Shown here: in pieces, positions 1-10,900 of the stretch | Layout: the number at the start of each line of letters is the position of its first letter | Numbering within the stretch: the first letter of the stretch is position 1 | NCBI GenBank assembly: GCA_028565635.1 | Contig: JAOXYB010045259.1 | Location: 1-12,420 of the forward strand | Reading direction: 5' to 3' | Length of the DNA: 12,420 nucleotides | DNA from: Phoronis ovalis | Lineage: Eukaryota > Phoronida > Phoronidae | Translations under genes and position numbers: made by a program | Notes under the pieces: model-generated | What the model was told of the DNA's origin: nothing | What the model saw: the letters and a program-made list of their open reading frames with translations, nothing else | Database searches by the model: none

Positions 1-424
1 AGATTATAATGCATGATGTATTATATTCTTTTCTAATGTAAAAAAACAATAATGTTAAAAAAATATCCTACACATTGCATGGGCAATAGACATGACAAAT
101 GTCTTGTTTTTTAACCAAGTAAAATTTCAAAAATCTGAGACATGGTTTTGTAACTATATATGTAAGAAATTTCAACTATGCAGTATGAGGGGTTAATTGT
201 TAACTTATATTCTTTTGAATTTTACGTTAACTTTCAATAATTTAACGTTTTACCCCAAGGTGCCAACCACATAGAGAAAAATAAATTACAAATTTAGAAA
301 GTTTGAATTGTATACTTTCAGAATATATATACTTTATGTGTCTTATTTGTTCGTTTAAATAGCTAAAATTTAACCTAAAGTGTATTAATTGTGTGGATAA
401 ATTGCAACGAACAATATTCGATAC
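1..424. other. Intronic or 5' flanking AT-rich DNA, no feature seen
   Basis: Low-complexity AT-rich sequence with stops in all frames. No splice-flanked coding segment, hairpin or repeat could be supported. It presumably belongs to the intron between the signal-peptide exon (outside the window) and the Ig1 exon. Confidence 0.5.
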
Positions 425-1430
425 CTTAAAATAGGTGGGATTTTAGAATGAGTTTGAAATTTGATTGCCGACCTGAATCTTTGACATTTTTTGCTGCTTC
501 CTAGTCTCGCACCAACTACTTTTATATTTGGTACAGGGTAAATACAGGTCAAAGTATAGGTTAGTGCATTTTTGACTTGGGTCACTCCCAGTCTGAATAA
601 ATCCATCTGTTAGTGTTCCATACCTTCTCAGCTAATGTCTGGGCTTAAGCATAGTCAATCTTTGTTTATTATCTCAAAAAGCAGAAAAACCATATAACTA
701 AAGGGATTATCAAGTATCAGTGAAAGTCTTGAACCAATCAAATTGCACCTTACAATAATAGGTATAATAAAAACAAGTAGCTAGTAAAATAGGTTGATCA
801 CACACATTCTATCTATAGTCCACTAAGCTAAAAATGGGTTTCCTGGTGATACCTATTCAGAATGAGTTATCACGATAGAATAAACATTTTAGACAATCAT
901 GGCTCAAATTAATATTACGTACTTGGAAAATACGTATATAATGGCAGTGTTATAATAAATAGTTATTTTCACAATATTTATTTCGCTCTTGTTAAATTGA
1001 AGGAATATAACAATAATTGACTATGGCTAAGCCCAGTTGTTAAGGCACGGAACACTAACGGATGGATTTTTTCAGACTGGGTCACTTCCAAGATGGTGGA
1101 CTGGGAGCCATGATGTTCTTGAGATGGTACTGTATGTTGCAATAACACCTTCAGCTATCATCCGATAAGCTTCATATTCAGTTCAGAGAGCAGTTCAAAC
1201 TGTAATACAGTTTAGACCTGAATTACTTCCAATATGACTGACTGCTGGCCATATTGTTTTGTCACATATTGCACTACTTAACCAGAAAGTTGAAACTGTC
1301 GGACTGAAGAATTCAAAGGTGGATTCATGCAGATCGTAACTGCATGGATGAGTGTATTAGGTTAGGTGGGATTTTAGAATGATTTCAAAAAGCGGGTCAA
1401 ATGCCGATCTGAATCTTTGACATTTATTAT
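425..1430 (+). repeat. A/B-family interspersed repeat copy, split by an inserted element
   Basis: 425-586 and 1082-1430 match the tandem array at 6.3-8.7 kb in order and orientation. The left part has the tail motif (gtgggattttagaatga, cgacctgaatctttgacatt) followed by the A-unit head (atatttggtacagggtaaatacaggtcaaag). The right part resumes with cacttccaagatggtggactg, then the B unit (gcaataacaccttcagc, ttcatattcag, aattcaaaggtggattcatg) and the tail again (gtgggattttagaatga). Between them sits a 495-bp inverted-repeat element. When that element and one 5-bp target copy are removed, the A-to-B landmark distance becomes 149 bp, against 146-147 bp in the array. The copy is more diverged than the array units and codes for nothing. 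Confidence 0.75.
587..1081. mobile_element. 495-bp MITE-like element with long terminal inverted repeats and TCACT target duplication
   Basis: The element starts cccagtctgaataaatcc and ends ggattttttcagactggg. The inverted arms run about 70 nt (587-660 and 1014-1081), including gttagtgttcc against ggaacactaac, and gggcttaagcatagtcaat against attgactatggctaagccc, with some mismatches. Both ends are flanked by TCACT (582-586 and 1082-1086). The interior of about 350 nt is AT-rich and has no ORF, so the element is non-autonomous. It is inserted in an A unit of the A/B repeat. The superfamily is not assigned: a 5-bp duplication with CCCAG termini does not point clearly to one I can name. Confidence 0.8.
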
Positions 1431-1629
1431 ATCAGGTGCTTTGCTGTACATAAGTAGCACTTTAAATTATATTCAAAAATTACACTGCCCAGCTGCAAAT
1501 CAGGGCTTCAAACCGCATATACAATCCATAATGTGCCCAGGGATCTGATGAGCATTTGACTTTGCAAATGTCTTGTTCCTATTCATATAATGTTTTGTAT
1601 GCTATTTTAAGAAGACAATTATCTTTTAG

Positions 1630-1920
1630 AAATTCTTTATGATATAAGTACACTTCTGAATGATGATGGTAGAATCGAGTGTCATGGACGTGGCAATGCA
1701 GATGTAGATAATCATGAAATGTCATTTGGCCTCTTTGTTAATACTGATTATGGTGAAGCGCCAGTACCTTCAGGAGATCCAATAAAAAAAGAGACTGGTA
1801 GCACCGTACGCCATTACGTCAAAGGGTTCGAAAAAAACTATGGGGCTTAATATTACTGTACTCTGAAACAAGCATCAAACTTGTATTCTCATGTGACATC
1901 AATTTATACAAGTAAAGCTG
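1630..1920 (+). CDS. tie: Tie-like exon: first Ig-like domain, with in-frame stop
   Basis: This 291-nt exon follows the acceptor atcttttag and ends at donor gtaagt, with phase 1 on both sides. It encodes about 97 residues starting near [17 protein letters not shown]. The first Ig cysteine is in RIECHGRG and the second in YYC. The length and cysteine spacing fit one Ig-like domain such as Tie Ig1, which helps form the ligand-binding head in vertebrate Tie2. A TAA stop at 1848-1850 lies between NYGA and YYC. The usual Ig spacing there is G-x-Y-x-C, so the stop codon looks like an extra triplet rather than a substituted residue. Frame and splice sites are otherwise intact. The stop may be a true null mutation, a polymorphism or a sequence error. 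Confidence 0.75.
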
Positions 1921-4900
1921 GTAAGTGTATATGGTTTAGGGGTTGAAGCAATTAATCACTGTAATTGCTGTGCATAATTATAATTGCTGTGATGTTCAAT
2001 CACAAAAGTGCTTCATTAAAAAATCCTTGTATTTAATACAGTTAATGATTAATATTGTGCAACTTGAATTTGGACAAAATGTGTTTAGTTTACTTTAATT
2101 GATATGCAAACATCACATTTTTGAAATCTCAGCCGACTTTATCCCAGTCACTTTAACCAAGACAGCCAGCATTGGGGACAATATTACCTTGGCCTTCACT
2201 AGGAGAACTCAAATTAGTTCTACAATCAGGTGGAAAAAAGATAGAGATTGGAGTAATGTAATTTCTGAGTGGGATAATTTACTAACTGTAACGATCTTTA
2301 ATGTTGAACTTGGTCATGGAGGAGTATATAGTGTTTTTGATGATAGCTAGTGATCCACAAGGAAGAGGATTAATGCGACTCATTGTCAGAGGTATGTATT
2401 GTTTTATAATCAGATTTTCTACAAACTACTGTTGAAAGTTTTGATTATATATAACTTTTTCCAATGGTATTAAATCTTTTACATATCCAAACAATTTTTT
2501 TGTTAATGATTGACTGTATAGAAATTTACATTATGTATTCCTGCATCCAGTATTCATGCAAGCATTCTTTTTTTGAAAATCCTTTAATCCCTCATATTTT
2601 AAAAATTAAATAAATGTTCAATGTTGTGTTTTCATGCTACAGTTTGAATAACGTCCAGGATTAGCTTTTGTTGACTGCAATATGAAGCAATTTATAATGA
2701 AGTATACTTAATTTGAAACCATTAGGTGAAAATATTTGCTATAATTTCAAAGGATTTTCAATTGAACACAATTGAATTAAAAAATAATTTTGTATGAAAT
2801 GTTTTTCAAAATTGACATAAAAATTTTAAAAAATCATTTTTAAAATAGGAATATCTGTTGTGCTAGTATAATAAAACTCTGTACTTCAGAATCATTGAAT
2901 ACCATCGCTGGAATTAGACAAAAATGTCCTGTTTTGAACCTCTCAATCCACTAGGAAAATTAGTCGTTATCGTTTGCAATGAAATGCGACCCTGTGATAT
3001 AGTGGTGTTTTGTTTATGCCATCACATTTTGTAATGAGGACATTAGTTGTGCAGCAAAGGCATTGCTGCATTAGCTTGAACCACAGCGGGAGTGTGAAAA
3101 TTTAATCTACATACTTATCATATCATCGCAAAGATTTCATGTTCTAAAATTTTGAATGTTCCCCCATGGTTCAACCTAATTCGGTAATGCCTTTGCTGCA
3201 TAAAGGCTTTTCGTTGCAAACGATACTTATATTACGTTGGGTAAGTAGTTGGCTACAACAATAAGTCTAACGATTGAAGCCCTGCAAGTATGAAATTCAC
3301 TGAAATGGTTTATCAATCACATACAGTCACTGGAATGGTCGAGATTTACCTTAATTATAGTACTAGAAATTAAAATAGAACAATACAGTCTTTTAACCTT
3401 GCTCATTTTTTTTGAAATCAATACATTCTACTTAGTGAAATCCTAGTGGCCACAATTTCAGGCCATGCTGAACACAGGACTATAAATTATTACAATCATT
3501 GTAATATTTGAGAAAATAGACTTTGAATCAACATTGTTTTATTTGACTCAGTCATAATATAGCCATATTCTGTATTACTTTTATATACATAATCATATAT
3601 CAGTGATTAAACATTTGTAGCACTTATATCTAATATCATAATAATCTTAATTTCAAAAACTCATTTTCACCAAAAAGAGATTCAAATTTGAAAGGTAATA
3701 GGATCCATTGCCATGTTGTACTGATTTTCAGTTTGTCCTGCTGGTAAGTATGGTGTTTCTTGTGAACATGACTGCCAGGACTGCTTAAATGGTGGACAGT
3801 GCCATGACATTATTGGAGAGTGTATATGTGCTCCAGGATTCATGGGCAGCAATTGTGAAATATGTAAGTATATTAATTCTTTCATTTTGAAATATTAAAC
3901 ATTTATAGCACACTAATAAGGTTGCTGTAAGGATTTACTTATATAATCTGCTTGCCAGCATATGTGTTTTTGATCACATTCACATGCCATTGTGCAGCTA
4001 ACTTAATCTTATAAACAGATCCAGTTAAGGAATGAACTGCCAAAAAATAAGCATCACTTCAAACATAATGTTTATGTCTGGTTACAGAGAAATAAAAGTA
4101 AATTAAAGTAAATATTTCATTTCAAAAATTAAGTCTACATTTCTTCTTCAAAAATAGAGGATTGTCCAAATTAGTTATATAAAAATTAGAACAAATTATA
4201 TGTTACATTCTCATTTTTAGCATGTGGTGGAAATCATTTTGGTAAAAATTGTACTTCTCAATGTCTTCTTGGAGACCCTAGTATGTGCCATTCACATCCC
4301 ATATGCACACTGGACCCATATGGATGTTCATGTGCTATTGGGCATAAGAGACCATTTTGTACATCAGGTAACAGTACTTAATATTGTTCTAATAAAAATA
4401 TTTTTATTAACTGCACATGAATTTTTAAAATCTTGTTTCTTGCTAGTGATTTTCTACTTATTGTTGTTGGAAAGTTTGTAAGTCCAAATATGATTAAAGC
4501 TTCCTGACACTATAATTAATATACCGGTACTCAAAAACTGTTAGTAATGAAACTATTCAGAAGATCACTTGGTTTTAGAAAATTTAATAATTTAATTAAA
4601 GGAGAAATCTAAAACTTATTTTCTCTTGCTTTACATATTTATGTACTGAAAATGAAACATATAATACATAAATTTACAAAATGATTTACTAAAAAGGCAT
4701 TAAATATTTTTGTGTTGATTTTCAGAGGTTGCTAAACTTACTTCTGCTCCAACATTAGAACAAACTGGATCAACTTTTATCTCTTTGAAATGGTATAAAT
4801 GGTCCTCAGGAGGAGAAGGACCTGTGGGTCAGTACCTGGTTCAATACAAGACTCCAACAGAATCATATTATATTCATTGGCAAGAAGTAGATGGGACTGG

Positions 4901-7900
4901 TAATGATGATGAATTTAGAAGCAATATCACAGGGCTACAAAGAGATGTAACATTAAACATACATGTTAGCATCAAACTGGCAAATGGAGATATTGGTTAT
5001 GGTAGTCCAAACTTGACTGCTACTACTAAATGTGGGAGTAAGTGATTTTTACTGTGTATTTATTCCACCTAATGTGTGCTTTAAATATACCATAGGATGT
5101 AGTGATCACAGTTTACAAAAGTTATCTTTTTGTGAAAGTTCTGAATAGGAAAATCAAAGATCAAATTGGTATAAACACTAAATTCCATGGCTCACGGGTA
5201 ATAAATGTCACCTTTCAGACATTGCACTAATTGACCATTTCAGAGGCATGCGTAATAAATAAATTTCAGCAATCATGGGTCATTAAAATATTCATTCTCC
5301 CTCAAATTGGGAATCTTCTAAACACTGATTGTTTTTGTTTTGTATAATTATATATTGCTATGGGCTTGTTCAAAATGGATATAAACTCGGTTGTTGGCTT
5401 CTTAAACCTTTTTTCAAATTTTTTGTCAAAAATTAAATCAGAAAAGTCAAAACAGCACATAGAGGTAATTGAAAATGCAAAAATTTACCAATTTTTTATA
5501 TACCAATTTTTGATTAATAGAATATTTTTCAACTTGGCCTGATTTTTATATGACGTAAATTAGGCTGCCAAATCAAAGATGCATGTCCACCAAAAATTAT
5601 ATGCTTTAGTAAAAGTACCGTACCTGTAAAATTTGAAAGTGTAAAAAGTGTGCATAATGTATAGGGAATAATATGTAAGCAATTTCAGTCATTGCTATAC
5701 ACATCCCTATCCAATATGGTTGCCAAATGCAACATGACCACGATATATGGGATGGTTTTACAACAATGTGGCTTAAGTTTGTAAAATAATATTTTCAAAT
5801 GGCAAAATTACACGTAGTAAGTATAACAAGAGATCTCTGAACAATTTCAATCATGGTGGTTCATGTTACTATCTGGTATGGCTGCCAAATTCTAGAAGGT
5901 TCTTTGACGAAAAACTCCTGGAAAATTAATTTATTTATTACAGGGTGACACGAGATGAACAGAACAATTGTAGAGAACTGTCACTGCTTCAATTCTATTT
6001 CAGCGGTAAAACAACTTAATTAATATACTGTACAAAAATAAACTCAAAAATAGAAACTGCTTGGATTTTTATTTTGTTTTCTACAACTGGTAGAAACATG
6101 ATGTAGAATCATATTTCGGTCCAAAATTCTCCTTATAGAACAAAAGAAAGCCTGGTCAATTAAAAATGTGTAAAAGCACAGGGTTGCTAAAGAGAACAAG
6201 TTCAATGCTGAAATAAATCTTACAACATGGCTTTGCTTTCTAAATGTAAAAACGTTGTGTTGCAATAATAAATTATTTGATAAGTGATCTAAAAATATCC
6301 CAAACAGGCAATTGTTATTCATTTTTATGCCCATCACTATGTAATAGTGAATGGGCATATTGTCGTAGGGCATGCGGTGGCGTTGTCGTTGTCGTCGTAT
6401 GTAACCTTTTCTTTGTCTTGCTATAATGGTTCCAGCTTTCATCAGATCATCTTCGTATTTGGTACAGGGTAAGTACAGGTAAAGCACAGGTCGGATATAA
6501 TTTTGACCTCGATTACTTCCAACATGGCTGATTGGGGGCCATGTTTGTACCTGAGAGTGCACCTCACGTTGCGCCCATTTCGGGAAAGACGAAGCGTTGA
6601 CTTGATGATTTAAAGGTGGATTCACGAACCCCATGGGTTGGTGGGCATATTAGGCAGGTGACATTTCAAAATGACCTTGAGAAGTAGGTCAAATGTCGAC
6701 ACGAATTTTTGACAATTTTTGTCACGCAATAACTGCTTCAGTTTTTATCCGATCAGCTTTATATTTGGTACAGGATAGATACAGGTCAAAATGCAGATCA
6801 TCTCTCATCTCGACATGGATGACTTTCAAGTTAGCCGACTGGCAGCCATGTTTGTTCTCGAGATGGTAGCTCGCAATAATAGCTTTTGTTTTTGTCGGAT
6901 CATCTTCATATTTGGTACAGGGTAAATACTGGTCAAAGTACACGTAGGATATAAGTTTGACCCCGATTACTTCCATTTTGGGAAAGGCAAAGCGATGACT
7001 GGACGATTCGAAGGTGAATTCACGTAGGCCATAGGTTGGTGGGCGTATTAGGCCAGGCCACATTTCAAAATGACCGTGAGAAGTAGGTCAAATGCTAATG
7101 TGAATCTTCGACATTTTTTATGCGTAATACTTTCTTTGTTGCGCAATAACTGCTTTAGTTTTTATCTGATCAACTTTATGTTTGGTACAGTATAAATGCA
7201 GGTCAAAATGCAGATCGTGTGTAATTTCCATGTGGATCACCTTCAAGATGGCCGACTGGTGGCCATGTTTTTCCCGATATTGCACGTTACATTGCGCCCA
7301 TCTTGGGAAAGACAAAGCGATGACTGGACGATTTGAAGGTGGATTCACGAAGCCCATAGGTTGGTGGGCATATAAGGCCAGGTGACATTTTAAAGTGACC
7401 TTAAGAAGTAGCTAGGTCAAATTCCGATACTAATCTTCGACAGTTTTCATTTGCGTAACACTTTCCTTGTCTTGCAATGACTGCTTCAGTTTTTATCATA
7501 TCAGCTATATATTTGGTACAGGCTAAATACTGGTTAAAGTGCAGATAGGCAGTAATTTTTTCTTGGATAACTTCCAAGATGGCTGACTGGCAGCCATGTT
7601 TGTTCTCGAGCTGTTAGCTTGCAATAATAGCTTCTGTTTTTGTCGAATCATCTTCATATTAGGTACAGGGCAAGTACTGGTCAAAGTACACGTCAGATGT
7701 AAGTTTGACCCTGATTACTTCTGACATGGCCGACTGGTGGCCATGTTTGTACCCGAGAGTGCATGTTAGGTTGCGCCCATTTCGGGAAAGACTAAACGAT
7801 GACTGGACGATTTGAAGGTGGATTCACGAAGGTCATAGGTTGGTGGGTGTATTAGGCCAAGTGACATTTCAAATTAACCTTGAGAAGTAGGTCAAATGTC

Positions 7901-10900
7901 AATATGAATCTTTGACATTTTTTGTTGTGCGTAGCACTTTCTTTGTCGCACAATCACTGCTTTGGTTTTTATCTGATCAGCTTTATATTTGCTACAGGGT
8001 AAATACAGCTGAAAATGCAAACCGTCTGTAATATCGACGTGGATCACTTTCAAGATGGCCGACTGGTGGTCATGTTTGTTCCCGAGAATCCATGTTACAT
8101 TGCACCCGTTCCGGGAAAGACGGGAAAGACGAAGCGATGACTCGAGTATTTGAAGGTGGATTCATGAAGGCTATAGGTTGATGGGCGTATTAGGCCAGGT
8201 GACATTTCATAGTGACCTTGAAAAGTAGGTCACATTCCGATACGAATCTTCGACATTTTTCATTGTGCTTAACATTTCTTTGTCTCGCAATGACTGCTTC
8301 AGTTTTATCATATCATCTCTATATTTGGTACAGGCTAAATACTGATCAAAGTGCAGATCGACTGTAATTTTAACTTGGAAAATTCCAAGATGGCTGACTG
8401 GTGGCCATGTTTGTTCTCGAGATGCTAGCTAGCAATAACAGCTGCTTTGGTTTTTGTTGGATCATCTTCGTATTCGGTACAAGGTAAGTACAGATCAAAG
8501 TACAGGTCAGACATAATTTTGACCCCAATTACTTCCAACATGGCCGACTAGCGGCCATGTTTGTTCCCAAGAGTGCACGTTACGTAGTGCCGATTTTGGG
8601 ATAGACTAAGTGATGACTGGATGATTCGAAGGTGGATTCATGAATTTAGGGCCATAGGTTGGTAGGTGTATTAGGCCAGGCGACATAGATGGCTTTACAA
8701 CTATAGAAACTACATCATATGATGGGCATCTGTCTGCACCTAAAGACATCTTGTTAATTTAGATATACCGTTTTTAACAGCTTTCAAACAACACTTGTTC
8801 AAACTAAAGAAACGTTTCTTATAGAACTGCAATTAAGTATTTCAACTAGAACAGATATAAAGAATTTAAGAAAAAAAAAAAAAAATTCATATTTGATGAG
8901 TCAAAATTTCGTAAAATGTGTGGTGTTCTGTTTATTTCGTGTTACCCTATATCTACTTTTACTTTTTGCAAAGAATGTGTGTGCAGAATGTGTACTCAAA
9001 CAAAGAGAGCTTGGAACAATTTCTGGCATTGTGTGTACATGTTGCTATCCAATATGCTGCCAAATTCAATCAGTCACCAAAAATTGAGTGTCTTCATAAA
9101 AAATAGTTAATTTTTATATAACTATAATTTGCAAATAATAAAAAATGTTGATATTTCGTGAAAGATAAATCTCTGAACAATTTCAAATAATTTATGTTAC
9201 TGTCATATTAATTCTGACAAATTCCCGAGAGAGCATGTCATGTAAAGTTTATAACCACAAACACAAAGTGCTCCCTGAATGATTCGAAGGTGGTTTTAGC
9301 TGCAGGTGGGGCTGCCATAAGCTATATGGTATTTTCAAGCGACCTTGAAAAGTGAGTCAAATGTTGGACCAAATTGTTGGCATTTATTGTTGTGCATAAC
9401 ACTTTCTTTGTCTTGCAATAACTGCTCTAGTTTGTGATCATTCAACTTCATATTTGGTACAGGGTAAATACAAGTCAAAGTACATGTGATATATAATTTT
9501 TACATGGACTACTTTAAAGATGGCTGATTGGTGGCCATATTTGATCCCATGAAAGTTGTTGGTATGTTGCAATAACAGCTTCGGTTTTCATCTGATTAGC
9601 TTCATATTCAGTACCGAGTAAGTACAGGTCAGGTTTATGGCCACAAAGTAGCCGATAGCATATTTCCTGTAAATAACCAGCTATCCTATGATGGCTATTG
9701 CTGATATTATTATGTCAGTTTGAACAAATCTCGAACAGCACTTAGCAAACCTAAACAAAACTTCTTTTGGAACTATACACTTAAATTTTAGCTTGAATAT
9801 CAAATGAAGAATTTAAAAAAAATATAAGAAAAAAATTGTTGATTATGATGAGTTACAGTTTCATGATATGTATATGGTGCTGTAATTTGCACCACCTTGT
9901 GTAACCTAACAAGGTTTAATTAATGTTTTAAAAGCTGCTAGGATATGTTATTTATTACCTGCATAGTTCTGATTCTAGAACCAAGTACACCAATTATGGA
10001 TGAGTTAGTCATTTTGCATAATCCCATCCGGGTTCAAGTATCTTGGCAAGTAAGTCTTTTCTTCCTTCACCTGCTATGTACCTACTGTTACTATTATGTA
10101 GTAATGGACTTGATGCTATAGATTTTTTCAACCTCATACACTTACTTTAATGATTTATTGTGAAACATTTCGTATCTCTTGCAGCTAATAGTTAGTGTGG
10201 CTAAAATAGAATCAGTTCACAAGGCGTTTTAGCACTATTTGCATATTTGCTTCATGTTTTCGTTACATCTCATTGTACCAAAAATGCAAGTACTCACAGT
10301 TAGAAAAGAAAAAAACAACAGAACATGCTGAAAACAAATCTTTAGCTGCAGTCTTGGTGCAGTCATGAAAATAGTAAGATAAATTGTATTACAAGCAAAA
10401 TTTATACCAGGTATTTTACAGATTTAAAAAAGATTTTTTTATTGTAGCTATCCACTTGGGCATGCACTACTTCTGGAACATTCATGATAGAGTACCAAAA
10501 TACCAATGATACAACCTGGATACAGATAACTGGCATTTCACCAACATCAAGAAATGTAAATATTTCTTCAACTGCATGCAATGCCAATTGGAAAGTAAGA
10601 ATCAAAGCTGTCAACAAGCATGAGGAATCTGACTTCTCAGAAGAAAAGAACATTACAATACCAGAAGAAGGTAATGGTCAGCAGCAAAGATGAACAAAAT
10701 TGTTTGCATTTGTATTGTCAGGCTAATAATGTACATATTTTGTATACTTGCTTAAAGTAATGCATATGACACTTTAAAAACTTAGTTATATACATCTGTA
10801 TGCCAAAATCTTATATAAATAGTTATATTATAAAATTGTCTCTCAACCCACTTGGACACGCCATGTGCTTAAAAACACCATATAATGCATTGTTGTGTCA

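Larger units (their letters stand above)
5038..9978 (+). other. Large repeat-filled intron between FN3-1 and FN3-2
   Basis: A 4941-nt intron starting gtaagt and ending gattctag. 5038-5639 and 5931-6320 show no supported feature beyond AT-rich DNA. The rest is repeats: monomers at 5640-5930, the A/B array at 6327-8729, a flank segment at 8711-8935 duplicated at 9676-9889, monomers at 8970-9235 and an A/B copy at 9275-9635. ORFs on both strands here have no splice logic or recognisable domains and follow the repeat periodicity. Confidence 0.7.

Noticed and set aside
385-606. Minus-strand ORF of 73 codons
   Set aside because: Falls on the A/B repeat and the end of the inserted inverted-repeat element; also contains the CIYPVPNIK landmark translation.
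2392-3731. A hidden third Ig exon between Ig2 and EGF1
   Set aside because: No segment with acceptor, donor and Ig-like core residues was found; the only structure is the foldback element.
3682-3885. Minus-strand ORF of 67 codons
   Set aside because: Antisense shadow of the EGF1 exon, which has clear splice sites and eight cysteines on the plus strand.
4785-4787. ATG in the FN3-1 exon as a translation start
   Set aside because: The frame is open upstream to a canonical acceptor at 4725 and the domain's first strand lies upstream of this ATG, so it is an internal methionine or an ORF-caller artefact.
5360-5542. Plus-strand ORF of 60 codons
   Set aside because: AT-rich composition rich in F, I, N and K, no splice phase match to neighbouring exons and no family motif.
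6044-7357. Minus-strand ORFs of 79-196 codons with the recurring peptide PCTKYEDD or SCTKYK
   Set aside because: They lie across the A/B tandem units; the recurring peptide is the reverse translation of the tttggtacaggg landmark. No domain, splice or start context supports them.
8893-9110. Three overlapping plus-strand ORFs of 62-64 codons, one hydrophobic
   Set aside because: They lie in non-coding segments that have diverged copies elsewhere in the intron where the frames are not kept. Apparent signal-peptide look is from T-rich DNA.
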